This document shows positions 43,905 to 56,900 of a stretch of 64,000 nt of DNA, piece by piece. A program made the position numbers and the translations under genes. Under the pieces are notes generated by a model that was not told the origin of the DNA, did no database searches, and saw only the letters and a list, made by a program, of their open reading frames with translations. How positions within the stretch are numbered: position 1 is the stretch's first letter; every line of letters starts with the position of its first letter. The DNA is from DASZGI01 sp035938995 (lineage in GTDB: Bacteria > Actinomycetota > Actinomycetes > Streptomycetales > Catenulisporaceae), in assembly GCF_035938995.1 (NCBI RefSeq), contig NZ_DASZGI010000070.1, positions 1 to 64,000 on the forward strand. The letters run 5' to 3'.

Positions 43905-44663
43905 GTGAAGACGGATGCTGTGGAAACGCCGGTGGAAGGCCTACGCGAGCCCAGGTATCTGAAGGTGAAGGGCCACATCGTCGAGCGGATCTCGCAGCTG
44001 CCGCCGGGAAAGCCCATCCCGCCGGAGCGCGACCTCGCGGTGGCGTGCCGCACCTCGCGCACGACGGTTCGCAAGGCCGTCACGGAACTGGTCGCCGAGG
44101 GTCGGCTGGTGCGCCGCCAGGGCTCGGGCACCTACGTGGCCGAGCCCAAACTCGCGTGGCCGCTGATGGTCTCCGGCTTCACCGAATACGCCGAATCCGA
44201 AGGACTGCAGGCGCGTACTGCCTTCCTCTCCGCCGAACGCATCCCGGCCAGCCGCGAGCTCGCCGCGCGCCTCGGCATCCGGCAGGGCGCTCAGGTGCTG
44301 TCTATGGAGCTGCTGCGCATCGTGAACGGCACGTCCATGGCGCTCGAGCGCATCCACGTCTCCGCCCGCCGCTATCCCGGCCTCGCGACCGCGGTCGCCA
44401 GAACCGGCTCCCTCTACGAGGTGCTGCGCGATAAGTACGGCGTCAGCGTCACCCACGCCGTGGAGACCATCGAGACCGCGCCGGCCGCGCCGCGCGAGGC
44501 CGCCTTGCTCGGCACCGAGATCGGCGCGCCGATGCTGCTGGTCTCCCAGCACAGCCACAGCGCCGAGGGCGAACCGGTCGAGTGGGTGCGCACCTGGTAC
44601 CGCGGCGACCGGTACTCCTTCGTCGCACACATCTCCCGTCCGCCGGCCCCCGCGACCCCGTAG
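43905..44663 (+). CDS. GntR/HutC-family regulator, DasR/NagR-like
   Basis: This protein of about 252 aa has an N-terminal GntR winged HTH (IPPERDLAVACRTSRTTVRK) and a UTRA effector domain. Many blocks resemble Streptomyces DasR, which binds glucosamine-6-phosphate: VEGRL-RxQGxGTYVA, SLYEVL-KYGV, ETIET-APREA-LLGTEIGAPML and EPVEWVRTWYRGDRYSFVA. Its length is almost that of DasR (254). The GTG at 43905 has AGGGGA 5 nt upstream; ATG 43884 overlaps the ROK stop and is an alternative. It is in an operon with the ROK regulator behind a dre-like site. It may be a paralogue rather than the global DasR. Confidence 0.85.
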   Translation: MKTDAVETPVEGLREPRYLKVKGHIVERISQLPPGKPIPPERDLAVACRTSRTTVRKAVTELVAEGRLVRRQGSGTYVAEPKLAWPLMVSGFTEYAESEGLQARTAFLSAERIPASRELAARLGIRQGAQVLSMELLRIVNGTSMALERIHVSARRYPGLATAVARTGSLYEVLRDKYGVSVTHAVETIETAPAAPREAALLGTEIGAPMLLVSQHSHSAEGEPVEWVRTWYRGDRYSFVAHISRPPAPATP

Positions 44664-44693
44664 GCACTCAGGGCTCGAACGCCCAGGCGACTT

Positions 44694-44790
44694 TCATCGG
44701 ATCACCTTGAAGGGCTTGGAGTCTCGCGGTTCTGCTGGCCTGGCCCAATGTGAATCAAGGCCCTTTGCTCACGCGAGATTTATCCGATGA
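44694..44790 (+). other. Nested inverted repeats after the regulator operon
   Basis: Three nested arm pairs are seen: TCATCGGAT (44694-44702) with 44782-44790, TCTCGCG (44722-44728) with 44772-44778, and GGCCT (44737-44741) with AGGCC (44758-44762). They could fold into one long interrupted stem-loop 30 nt after the GntR stop. It may be a terminator or a structured leader for the beta-helix gene. The rest of the 295-bp gap shows nothing definite. Confidence 0.4.
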
Positions 44791-44958
44791 CTGCTCTTGA
44801 CGGTGCGGTCGGCGGTGTGAACCATGAGCGTCATCCAGCCGCGGCGCCCGGTTGGCCGGATGGACAGCTCAGCCTCCTGACGATCCGTCGCGCCCGAAGC
44901 CGGGTCTCATGGTCCTGCGACTGTCCGGTCAGCCCACTGAGAGGAGAGATAGGGCCCC

Positions 44959-47631
44959 GTGAAGTCGTTCGAGCGCATCGGCCTCGTCGCCGCTACGTGC
45001 CTTGCCGCCGCCCTGACTGCTGTACCGGCACGAGCCGCGAGCCCGGTCACCGTGTACGCCTCGCCCACTGGCAGCGGCACCGCGTGCACCAGCAGCGCTC
45101 CGTGCAGCTTGACCGGCGCCCGGGCGCTGGTCGAGACGATGAACCGGAGCATGACCGTGAACATTGACGTCGACCTGTACGGCGGCGTCTACCGTCTGCC
45201 CTCGACCTTCCAACTCGGCCCGGCGGACTCGGGCAGCAACGGATACCAGGTGGTCTGGCAGGCCGTCGGCGGCCAGGTCCCCGTTTTCAGCGGAGCGGAC
45301 CAGGTCACCGGCTTCACCCAGTACAACGCGGGGCTGAACATCTGGCGCGCCCCGGTCACCGCCGCCCAGGCCGCGACCGGCGGCCGGCAGCTGTTCGTCG
45401 ACGGCCAGCGCGCCCAACTCGCGCGCAGCGCCGGAACTCCGGCCGGGCTGTCCGTGACCTCGACAGGGTTCTTCACCACCGACGCCTCCTACGCCTCGTT
45501 CACCGGCCAGTCCCGCATCGACGTGGTCGACGACAACGACTGGAAGCACGAATCCTGCCCGGTCGCCTCGATCACCCCGGCCTCCGGCGGCGCGAACATC
45601 AACATCCTGTCCAGCTGCTGGAACGCGAACCACACGAACGTCCCCAACCCGAACTTCCCGTTCAACGGCAACGGGTTGCCGGCCATGTCCGGCATCTCCT
45701 ACGTGCAGAACGCCTACCAACTGCTGACCCAGCCCGGCCAGTTCTACCTGGACACCGCCGGCGACTACCTCTACTACATCCCGCGTGCGGGGCAGAACAT
45801 GGCCACCGCCGACGTCGAACTGCCGCTGCTGCAGAGCCTGGTGACGTTGCAGGGCACCCCCGGCCACCTGACCCCGGTCAACCAGAACGCCCCGGGGACC
45901 GCTTACTCCGGCTCCGGCTGGTTCCTGTCCTCCGGCCGCTCGCTCGGCGACTTCGGCGACGACGTCGAGGCAACCCAGGCCAACGGCGGCAGCGTCAGCT
46001 ACTCGTTCACCGGCACTGGCCTCGAGGTCCTCGCGGAGACTTACAGCGATGAGGGGACCTTCACGGTCACCGTCGACGGCAAGCCGGACACCAGCCAGCC
46101 GTGGACCGAGAACTCCTCCGGCAGCACCCGCCTTGCCCAGCAGGTCGTCTACGCGGTTCAGGGCCTGTCGCAGGGCTCGCACACCGTCACCCTGACGAAG
46201 ACCGGCGGCATGTATCTGACCGTCGACGGCTTCGAGGCCACCCCGACCCCGATCGCCCCGGTCCACGACATCACCTTCTCCGGCGTCACCTTCACCGGCA
46301 CCACCTGGAACACCCCGCAGACCGCCGGATACCTCGACAACCAGGCCGGAGTCCTGTGGGACCCCACCGTCACCCCGATCGCCCCCGTCCTGGTGCCGGC
46401 GGCCGTCACCGTCTCCCGCGGCACGAACATCACCTTCTCCGGCGACGTGTTCCAGCACCTCGGCGCGACGGCCGTCGCGCTGGCCGACGGTACTCAGAAC
46501 TCCGCGGTCACCGGCAGCACGATCACCGACACCGCCGGCGGCGGGATCTCGGTCGGCAACGTCGATGACTACTTCCAGACCAACACCACGCTCATGACCA
46601 GCGGCGACACGCTATCCGACAACGAGATCTCCTTCGTGGGCCAGAACTACAGCGACACCGTCGGGATCTTCGCCGGCTACACCCGCGCCCTGGCCATCAC
46701 CCACAACGACATCGGATACACGCCCTACTCCGGCATCTCGCTCGGCTGGGGCTGGGGCTGGCAGTCCGACTGCTCGCTTCAGGCCAGGCAGGGCCTGTCT
46801 GTCTGCCGCCACGGCACCGACTACGCAGAGGGCAACCAGATCACGGACAACTACATACACGACGTCATGGGCGTGCTCTACGACGGCGGCCCGATCTACA
46901 CCAACGGCGGACAGGGCCTTGGCACCGGCGTCCCGTCAGGGCCCTGCCAGCAGTACTCCACCGTGTCCGGCAACGTCGTCGCCGACGGCAACCACACCAA
47001 CAACATGCTCTACCACGACGAAGGCAGCTCCTGCTGGAACACCTACGACAACGTGACCGAATTCGGCGGCAGCGACTGGGTCGGCATGTGGACCCCGACC
47101 ATCAACACGATCGACATCCACGACAACTACAGCGACAACGCGAGCTACAACGACAACGGGACGAACATCACCTTCAACCAGGCGACCATCGCCACCGGAG
47201 GCGCCTGGCCCACCGCCGCTCGGACGCTGATGTCCCAGGCCGGCGTACCCGCGCAATACGCGCCGGCCACCGGGCGCATCGACGACGCCAGCCTCGCCAT
47301 CGGCTACACCGGCGCCTGGTTCGACAGCGGATTCCGCGGCTACGGCGACTACGACGACGATGTGCACGCCACCACTAACAACGGCGACAGTGCGACCGTC
47401 ACCTTCTACGGCACTGGGATCACCTACTACAGCGAGACCTACTCCGACGAAGGCGTCATCGGCGTCACGCTCGACGGCACCGCAGAGCCGAACATCAACG
47501 CCTCCACCTCGACGCGCCAGGTCCAGCAGGCGCTTTACACCGTCAGCGGGTTGAATTTGGGTCTGCACACCCTGATCCTGACCAAGCAATCCGGCACCTA
47601 CATGCTCGTCGACCGCTTCGACATCCGGTAG
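44959..47631 (+). CDS. Secreted right-handed beta-helix protein, GH141-like
   Basis: This 890-aa protein has a Sec signal peptide (about residues 1-26, ending ARA-ASP). The N-terminal block (VVWQAVGGQVPVFSGADQVT, then RQLFVDGQRAQLARSAG) is typical of the GH141-type beta-helix enzymes (fucosidase/xylanase family). The central region has parallel beta-helix coils (DITFSGVTFTG, NITFSGDVFQHLGATAVAL, NQITDNYIHDV). A beta-sandwich module with the signature ETYSDEGTFTVTVDG interrupts the helix at about residues 320-425, and a second copy (SETYSDEGVIGVTLDG) ends the protein. These are probably carbohydrate-binding. It lies next to ROK/DasR-like sugar regulators, so polysaccharide degradation outside the cell is likely. 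Confidence 0.75.
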   Translation: MKSFERIGLVAATCLAAALTAVPARAASPVTVYASPTGSGTACTSSAPCSLTGARALVETMNRSMTVNIDVDLYGGVYRLPSTFQLGPADSGSNGYQVVWQAVGGQVPVFSGADQVTGFTQYNAGLNIWRAPVTAAQAATGGRQLFVDGQRAQLARSAGTPAGLSVTSTGFFTTDASYASFTGQSRIDVVDDNDWKHESCPVASITPASGGANINILSSCWNANHTNVPNPNFPFNGNGLPAMSGISYVQNAYQLLTQPGQFYLDTAGDYLYYIPRAGQNMATADVELPLLQSLVTLQGTPGHLTPVNQNAPGTAYSGSGWFLSSGRSLGDFGDDVEATQANGGSVSYSFTGTGLEVLAETYSDEGTFTVTVDGKPDTSQPWTENSSGSTRLAQQVVYAVQGLSQGSHTVTLTKTGGMYLTVDGFEATPTPIAPVHDITFSGVTFTGTTWNTPQTAGYLDNQAGVLWDPTVTPIAPVLVPAAVTVSRGTNITFSGDVFQHLGATAVALADGTQNSAVTGSTITDTAGGGISVGNVDDYFQTNTTLMTSGDTLSDNEISFVGQNYSDTVGIFAGYTRALAITHNDIGYTPYSGISLGWGWGWQSDCSLQARQGLSVCRHGTDYAEGNQITDNYIHDVMGVLYDGGPIYTNGGQGLGTGVPSGPCQQYSTVSGNVVADGNHTNNMLYHDEGSSCWNTYDNVTEFGGSDWVGMWTPTINTIDIHDNYSDNASYNDNGTNITFNQATIATGGAWPTAARTLMSQAGVPAQYAPATGRIDDASLAIGYTGAWFDSGFRGYGDYDDDVHATTNNGDSATVTFYGTGITYYSETYSDEGVIGVTLDGTAEPNINASTSTRQVQQALYTVSGLNLGLHTLILTKQSGTYMLVDRFDIR

Positions 47632-47710
47632 GAATCCCCGCCGGAGCCGCCTGCGGCCTCTTCGGACACGCGGCGACCGCCGCCTACGCCAAAAACTCAT
47701 CGTGAGTGAA

Positions 47711-47783
47711 GGTCCTGAGCGCCGAGGCTCATGTTCGTTCCCGGCGGCTTCGCCGCCGCCCGCGGCGCCTGGGCGCCAGGACC
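47711..47783 (+). terminator. Structured terminator region after the beta-helix gene
   Basis: Outer arms (GGTCCT at 47711-47716 with AGGACC at 47778-47783, continued by GCGCC/GGCGC) enclose a compact hairpin, GGCGGC-TTC-GCCGCC (47743-47757). The rest of the 355-bp gap (47632-47986) holds no gene I can support. The stretch before the RHS start is AT-richer and probably contains its promoter. Confidence 0.65.
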
Positions 47784-47986
47784 TCCACGAGGTCGGCAGC
47801 GGCGCCGTCGACTCCGCAGTCGAACACGACGGCACCCCGACTCCCCGCTCCATCTCAGGGTTCGTCCTCAGGGAAGGTAACGGAACCATAAATTCACCCT
47901 CGGGATCTTGTGGCGCGGTCCGCGTCCGTGATCTTATGCGCATCGCGGGTATCTGATCTTGAACATGGCACGGGGGTGGAACGGGG

Positions 47987-50900
47987 ATGCGTACTGGGCG
48001 GACGGCTGCGTCGTCGCATGCGATCCGGCGGCGGGCGCGGCGACGGCAACGCTGGGCAGCGCTGATCGCGACGGTAGCGGTTCTGTGGGCCGGGTCGATG
48101 TCGACCGCGGGCGCCGCGGAAAAGGGTTTCCCGCCGCTGCACCTGCCCTCGCTCGCGCAGATCGTGGCCTGGTTCCAGGATCCGCGCTGGGGCGCGCTGC
48201 CGGAGCAGACCTCCGGCACCGCCGCCGGACACAGCCACTCCGCGACCACCGCGTCGACACGAGCGGGCGGCGGCGCGGGACACCCGGCGGGCCAGGGCGA
48301 AGGCCAACTGCCGCCCTACGCCCCGCTCGCCAAACTGATCAAGCAGGGTCCGAGCGGAAACGCCCAGCGGGGCTTCGACGCGCGCACCAGCAAGCGGGTC
48401 GCGTCGAAGTCCTCGGCGACCTCGGACTACTACCAGAACGCCGACGGGACCTTCACCCGCAAGCTCTCCGCGACGCCGATCAACTACCAAGACGCCTCCG
48501 GCGCGTGGCAGCCGATCCAGACCAGCCTGGTCGGCGCGACGGGCGGACGCTGGGCGGAGAAGGCGAACTCCCTCTCCGTCAGCTTCGCGGGCCGTTCCTC
48601 CGACGCGGCGCTCGCCCAGGTCGCCCTTCCCGGCTCCGAGTCGTTCGGGTACGCACTCTCCGGCGCGGCCCCGGTGGCGGGCGCCGTCTCCGGATCCACG
48701 ATCACCTACGCGGGCGTGCAACCGGCGACGGACCTTTCGCTCGAGACGACGGCCACGGGCCTGCGCGAGAACCTGACCCTCCACTCCGCGGCGGCTGGCA
48801 ACACCTGGACCTTCCCCCTGCACCTGAACGGGATGACCGCGAAGCAGGCCGCTGACGGATCGATCCAGCTTGTCGACGCCGCCGGCACGACGGTCGGCGA
48901 GATCCCGGCGGGCTACGCCTACGACTCGAGGATCAACCCGGTCTCCGGCGAGCCGCAGAGCACGCACGCGATCGCCTACACGCTGCAGGCCGCGCCCGGC
49001 GGCGGCCAGCAGCTCGTGGTGACGCTCGACAAGGCCTGGCTGGACGACCCCGCGCGCCAGTTCCCGGTGACCCTCGACCCGTCCACGACCCTGAGCGTCG
49101 GCAACATCTCCACCTATGTCGAGACCACCGCCGCCGACGTCGGCGACCACTCGATGGAGCCGACGATCCGCATCGGCTCGTGGAACTCGGGCACGAACGA
49201 GGCCAACGCGTTCCTGCGCTTCCCCAACGGCGGCCTGGACTACTCGGGCACCACCGTCACCGCCGCCTCGCTCAGCCTCTACGACGTGTGGGCCTCGACC
49301 TGCACGGCCGAGCGGTTCGACGTGGCGCCGGTGACGCAGCCGTGGGTGGCGTCGCAGCTGACCACGTATCCTGGCCCGTCCTACGGCGCGTCCATCGGCA
49401 ACCTGACCCCGAGCGTCCCGGCCGGCTGCGCCAACTCCGGCGGGGACCTGTCCAAGGGCAACTGGGTGACCGTGCCGCTGGCCACCGCGACCCTCACCAA
49501 CTGGGCCAAGAACGGCGCCAGCGACTACGGCCTGGCCCTCTACGCGGCGACGAACGACTCGCTGCACTGGAAGCAGTTCGACTCGATGAACAGCGACTGG
49601 GCCCCGTACCTGTCGCTGACTTACACCACCTACCTGCTGCCGTCGATCTCCTACCAGTACCCCGGCAACGGCGCGAGCGCGGGCACGCTGACCCCGATCC
49701 TGTCCGCCGAGGGCTCGATCGACCCGAACGAGGAGCCGGCGCAGTCGCTCAAGTACGACTTCCAGATCACCGACGCGAGCGGCACCAAGCTGGCCGACTC
49801 CGGCGCCATCGCTGCGAGCGACTGGACCGTCCCGGCCGGGAAGCTGGCGTGGGGCAAGTCCTACTACTGGACCGTCCAGGCGTACGACGGCACGAACTAC
49901 TCGGTCAACAACGCCTGGAACTCGCTGACCACGACCGTCCCGCAGCCGGCGATCACCTCCAGCCTGTCGCAGAACTCCGACGGGCACGGCTTCGACGGCG
50001 CGATCGGCAACTACACCACCTCCGCCACCGACGCGCAGGTGGCCGTGGTCGGCCCGACCCTCGACGTGGTGCGCGACTACAACTCCCGCGATCCGCGGGT
50101 GACCGGCGCGTTCGGCGCGGCCTGGTCGTCCGTGTTCGACTCCCGGGCCAGCGAGCGCTACGACTCGACCGGCGCGGTGCAGTCGGTCGTCGTGACCTAC
50201 CCCGACGGTTCCGAGATCGGCTACGGCAAGAACTCGAACGGCACGTTCTCCCCGCCGCAGGGCCGTTTCGCCACCTTCAAGTCGGTGACCGGCGGCTACA
50301 GCCTGACCGACAAGAACGACACGACCTACACGTTCACCCAGTCGCTCGGCTCGGGCAACTACGGCATCACCGCCATCAGCGACGCGCTCGGCCGCGCGGT
50401 GAACTTCGCCTGGACCTCGGGCGAGATCACCACGATGACCTCGGTCGCTTCCAGCCGCGCGCTGCACCTGACCTGGTCCACCCCGGCCGGCGCCACGGTG
50501 GCGCACGTCCAGACCGTGGCGACCGACCCGGTCACCCCCGGCCAGACGGCCACCGCCCTGACCTGGACCTACGGCTACTCCGGCGACCAGCTCACCAGCG
50601 CGTGCCCGCCCGGCACGACGACCGCGTGCACCAAGTACGCCTACCAGGGCGGCTCCTCGTACCAGACACAGATACTCGACGAGGGCGCCACCAACTACTG
50701 GCCGCTGTCGGAGGCCTCCGGCACGACCGCGAACGACGCGGTCCTGGCCAACGAGGGCGCGGACAACGCCACCTACGCGAACGTGACGCTGGGTCAGGCC
50801 GGTCCATTCACCGGCGGCTCGGGCACCGCGGCCCAGTTCAACGGCACCAGTTCACTACTCACGCTCCCGTCGCTGCACATGGGCACCGGCCCGTCGTTCA

Positions 50901-53900
50901 CCTACTCGCTGTGGTTCAAGACGACGACGGCGAACGGCGTGCTCGTCTCGGCCTCGGACAACCCCCTACAGGCCACCTCTACCTTCGGCAACTTCGTTCC
51001 CGCGCTGTACGTCGGCAGCGACGGAAAGCTCAACGGCCTGTTCTGGCAGAACACCCAGCCGACGCCGATCGTCTCGTCCGCCGCGGTGACCGACGGCAAG
51101 TGGCACCACGTCGTGTTCTCCTCGGCGCCGAACCTGCAGACGATGTGGCTCGACGACAAGCAGGTCGGCACGCAGCCGGGCTGGGCGGCGCTCGGCGACA
51201 CCGCGATCGCGCCGTGGCTGCTGCAGTACACGTACGTCGGCTCCGGCTACCTCGGCTACACCTGGCCCGACCAGCCGCACCCGAACTCCTCGACGGTGTA
51301 CGCGACCTACTTCAACGGCACGATCGCCGGCGTTTCCTACTACAACAGGCCGCTGACCACGGCCGACGTCGGCGGCCAGTACTCGGCGGCCACCCACGCC
51401 GCCACGCTGATGACGGGAATCACCCGCCCCTCCACCAAGGCCTACGCGGCGGTCCAGTACAACGCGGCGACGAACACGGTCACGCAGGTCACCGACGAGA
51501 ACGGCGGCGTGTGGAAGCTCGCGCCGCCCACGGTCGCCGGCTCGAGCCAGGTCTTCCGCTCCGCGGTGCTCGGCGCCAAACCCCGGGACTACTACCGCCT
51601 CGGCGACGGCAGCGGCACGACGAACCCGGCGAACGAAGTCCACGGCGTGGCCGCGGCCTACAACGCGGCGACGCTCGGTGTCGCAGGGCCCTTCTCAGAC
51701 GAGACCGCCGCCTCGCTCAACGGCACATCCTCGTACGTGTCCCTGGCCTACGGCCTGCTGGGCAACCCGACCCAGTCCCTCGGGATCTGGTTCAAGACCT
51801 CCTCGGCCAACGGGGTTCTGGTCGGCACGAACGGCGTGCCGGTCACGAACTCCGGATCCGCGGGATTCGATCCCCTGCTCTACGTCGGCAACGACGGGAA
51901 GCTTGCGGCCGAGGCATGGACCGGGGACGCCTACACCCCCATATACTCGAAGTCCGCGGTGGACGACGGCAAGTGGCACTACGCCGTGATCTCAGTCGCC
52001 GGGACCACCCAGACCCTCTACGTCGACGGCACGAGCCAGGCGACCAAGTCCGGCACCGTGAACATGACCGGCGCGCTCTACGACTACATCGGCGCCGGCT
52101 GGATGGGCGGCACCTGGCCGGACGACTCCCTGAGCGGCAAGACCTCCGCCGTGCAGTACTTCAACGGCTCGGTCGGCGAAGTCGCGAGCTACCCGACCGC
52201 GCTCAGCGGCGACCAGGTCGCGGCGCAGTACGGCGCGGCCCGCGGCTCGCAGGGCCTGCTGCCGGTCGAGACCGTGGTCACCACCGACCCGGGCGGCAAG
52301 ACGGTCACCGACCGCTACGACGTGGCCAACAACTACCGGAAGATCTCCGAGACCGACGGGCTGGGCAATACCACCAGCTACGGCTACGACACCTCCGGCT
52401 ACCTGTACACGACCACGGACCCGAACGGGAACGTCACCACCACCGGCCACGACGTGCGCGGCAACATCGTGTCGCAGACCACGTGCCAGAACCAGGCCAC
52501 GAACGTCTGCTCCACGGCCTACTACACCTACTACCCGGACGACACGACCGCGCAGCTGACGACGGCGGACCCGCGCAACGACGTGATGCTCACCGCACGC
52601 GACGGCCGGTCGGCCTCGGCGACGGACAACACGTACGAGACCACTTACACGTACGACACCAAGGGCGACAAGACCGCGGTCACCACGCCGGCGGTGCCCG
52701 GGTTCCCGGGCGGCCGGACGACCACGATCACCTACAGCGACGGGACCTCGGCCTTCCCGGCGGTAGACACCGGCGCCGTCCCGGCGGGCCTGCCGGTCAA
52801 GACGGTCTCCCCGAGCGGGGCCGTGAACACGGTCGCCTACTTCCACGACGGCGACGTGGCCCAGACGGTCAACGCCGAAGACCTGGCGACCACCTTCACC
52901 TACGACGGCATCGGCCGGGTGGCGGCCAAGACGGTCAGCCCCCGGCAGACCGCAGGCTGGTGGCCGCTGACCCAGACCACCGGCACGAGCGTGACCGACT
53001 CCTCCGGCAGCGGGAACACCGCGACCGCGACCAACATGACCTGGACCGGCACGGCCGGCGCGTTCAACGGTTCGAGCTCGTACATGCAGCTGCCGAGCGG
53101 GCTGGTGGCCGCCTCGCCGATGGTGTCCATCTCGCTGTGGTTCGACACGACGGCGACCACAGCCGGCACGCTGTTCTCCACCGACCACGACCTGCCGACC
53201 AACACGACCCCCGGTCCCGGGGCGATGCCGGTGCTCTACGTGGGCTCGGACGGCAAGCTGCACGGCCACCTATGGGACACCACCGTGGCTGGCATCGTCT
53301 CGGCCGGTGCGGTCAACGACGGCAAGTGGCACCACGTGGTCCTGTCCGGCGCGGGCACCAGCCAGGCGCTGTACCTCGACGGGGCGCTCGTGGGCTCCCT
53401 GTCGAACCAGGTCCAGAACCTCGACCCGTACGAACTGGTCGGCGCGGGCGTCTACAACAACGACGGCTGGCCGGCCGCGCCCAACGGCGACACCTGGAAC
53501 TACTTCAACGGCCAGATCGCCAACGTGCAGCTCTACCAGCGCGCGCTGTCCGCGGCCGAGGCGGCCAGCCTGCACACTGCGGGCCAGGGCGGGACGGCCA
53601 TCGCCAACCCGACCCCGGCGGCCCAGGTCACCTCGTTCCAGTACGACGGCCAGGACCGCGTGACCCAGCAGACCGACCCGGCCGTGACCGACCGGGTGAC
53701 CGGCGCTGTGCACACCTCGGTGACCGCGAACACTTACGACCCGGACGGGGACCTGACCCAGCAGGTGGTCTCCGACTCCACCGGCGGGGACGCCTCGCGC
53801 ACGACCTCGAGCACGTACAACCAGTACGACCAGGTCCAGACCTCGACGGACGCGGACAACAACCAGACCTCGTTCACCTACGACGCCTACGGCAACAAGC

Positions 53901-56900
53901 AGACACAGACCGATCCGGACAGCACGGCCACCTCGTGGACCTATGACGCCAACGGCCACGAGCTGACGCAGGCGATCACGAACTACACCGGTTCGCCGCT
54001 GAACCCGCAGACCGCGACCACCATGACCGAGTGGTCCAAGGCCTACGACCCGGCCGGGCGGATCGCCTCGGTGACCGACGCGATGGGCAATGTGTCGAAG
54101 TACACGTACTTCGACGACAACCAGGTCGCGACGGTCACCAAGACCGACCCGGCCGGGAAGAACGCCTACGTCGAGGAATCCGACACCTACGACGCCGCCG
54201 GCAACCAGATCACCAAGACGACCGACAACGGCGCGACGGTCGAGGACGTCGCCGTGGACGCGGCCGACCGCACCGTCGACACGACGTTCGACCCCTCCGG
54301 CGTGGACCGCACGACCACGTACTCGTATACGCCGGACGACCAGGTCGCCACCCAGACGCAGACGGACCCGACCGGGGCGACGGAGGTCACCGCCGCCACC
54401 TACGACGGGATGGGCCAGCCGACCTCGCAGTCCACCTACCAGGACGGCGCTGGGCACCCGACCGGCTGGTGGCCGCTGACCCAGGCGGGCGGGACGAACG
54501 TCACCGACGCCTCGGGCACCGGCGACACGGCGACGGCCACCGGCGTGACCTGGACCGGCTCGAGCGCCTCCTTCCCGGGGACCGCCGGCCAGCAGATCGC
54601 CACCAACGGCCCGGTGCTCAACACGGCCGGCAGCTTCACCGTGTCCGCCTGGGCGGACTTGAGCAGCGTGGGCAGCACGTTCCAGGACCTGGTCTCCCAG
54701 GACTCGAAGAACAACTCCGGGTTCGAGCTGCAGTACGACACCGCCGACTCCGCCTGGGCGTTCTCCCGCAGCTCCGCGGACACCACCTCGCCCAGCGTGA
54801 TCAAGGCCCACGGCACGACGAAGCCGACCGCGGGAACCTGGTACCACCTGGTCGGGACCTACAACGCGTCGACCGGCGCGATGACGCTGTACGTCAACGG
54901 CGCCGCGGCGGGCAGCGCGACCGACACCACCCCGTACGCCGCCAACGGTCCGCTGGTGATGGGCCGCGGCCAGTTCGTCGCCGCCCCGACCGCCCTGCTC
55001 GACGGGCAGGTCTCCAACGTGCAGGCCTATCCGCGGGTGCTCTCGGCCGCCGAGATCTCGACGCTCTACACGGCCGGGCACAACGGCGGCACCACGGCGT
55101 CCTCGTCGTGGATCACCACCTCGCGCACCTACGACCAGCGCGGCCTCCCGCTGACCTCCACGGACGCGAACAACAACACCACCGACTACACCTATGACGA
55201 GGCCGGGCACCTCGCGGTCACCACCGACCCGGCGGTGGCCGTGGAGACGAACGGCGGCACCCCGGTCCAGGAGCACCCGACCACCGTCACGGGCTACAAC
55301 ACCTTCGGCGAGCCGGTCGAGAACCAGGACGCCGACGGCAACGTCGTGACCACCGTCTACGACGCGAACGGCAACAAGGTCTCCCAGACCCGGCCGAACT
55401 ACACCCCGCCGGGCTCGACGACGCCGATCACGGCGACCACGGTCTGGAACTACACCAAGCTCAACCAGGTCGAGTCGATCACCGACCCGCTCACGCACGC
55501 CGCGAGCTACGTCTACGACCAGCTCGGGGACACGGTGCAGACCACCGACCCGAACACCGGCGTGACGGATCAGACCTATGACCTGAACGGCCAGCTGCTG
55601 TCCACGACGGACCCGACCGGCGCGCAGACGCAGGCGACCTACGACTGGATGGGTCGTCAGCAGACCGCGACCGTGCTCGACCGGTACCCGACCGCGACCA
55701 CGTCGACGACTACGTATTCGTACGCGGCCTCGGCGGCGAACCCGGACGGCGCGTTCCTCGCCTCGTCCACGTCGCAGGACGGCGCGGCCACCTCGTTCAC
55801 CTACGACAACGTGGGCGAGCAGACCGCGGTCAAGGACCCGGCCGGCAACACGACCTCGACCTCGTACGACTTCCTCGGCCGGACGGCGGCGGTGACCGCC
55901 CCGGACTCGACGAGCACGTCGACGTCGTACGACGCGATCGGCGACGTGGTCCAGAGGCAGCAGAAGGACGCCACCGGCGCGGTGCTGGCCACCACCTCGT
56001 CCACCTACGACGGCATGGGCCAGGTGCTGTCCACCACGGACGCACGCGGGAACACCTCCAACTTCCTCTACGACGCCACCGGCGCACTGACGCAGGAGAT
56101 CCAGCCGGTCACCGCCACGACGTCGATCACCACCAGCTTCGGCTACGACGCCAACGGCAACCGCACGCGCTACACCGACGGCCGCGGGAACGCGTGGATC
56201 TACACCTACAACCCCTGGAACCTCCAGGAGTCGGTGATAGAGCCGGAGACCAGCACCGACAACACGGCCGCGCTCTCCACGTTCACCACCGCGTACGACG
56301 CCGACGGCCGCGCTGCGACGCAGACCCAGCCGGGCGGGGTCACGCTGACCTTCGGTTACGACAACGAAGGCAACGTGCTGAACGAATCCGGCGCGGGCGC
56401 CGACGCCGCCACGGCCACCCGCTCGTTCACCTACGACGGCGACGGCAAGGTCCTGACAGCCGCCACCACGACCGCGGGCACGCAGGGCTCTGCCGGCTAC
56501 CAGGCCGCGAGCTCGAACACCTTCACCTACAACGACCGCGGCGAACTGCTCACCACGAGCGGAGCCGCGGGTTCGAGCACCTTCGCGTACAACGGCGACG
56601 GTCTGATGACCTCGCGCCAGGACGCGGCGGGCACCACGAGCTACGGCTACAGCACCTCCGACCAGCTCTCCACGGTTACCGACGCCGCGACCGGCGTGGC
56701 GTCCGCCTACTCGTACAACAAGCTCGACCAGGTCTCGCAGATCCAGTACGGCACCGGCGGCGACCTGCGCAACTACACCTACAACTCGCTGCACGAGCTG
56801 ACCGGCGACACGCTGACCAACAGCGCGGGCACCACCACGATCGCCTCGATCGGCTACGGCTACGACCCGAACGGGAACCTGACGTCGAAGACCACCACGG

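Noticed and set aside
49180..53946. A 1,588-codon plus-strand open frame overlapping the RHS gene
   Set aside because: It is Arg/Gly/Pro-rich and has no domains, while the overlapping frame has LamG and RHS motifs.
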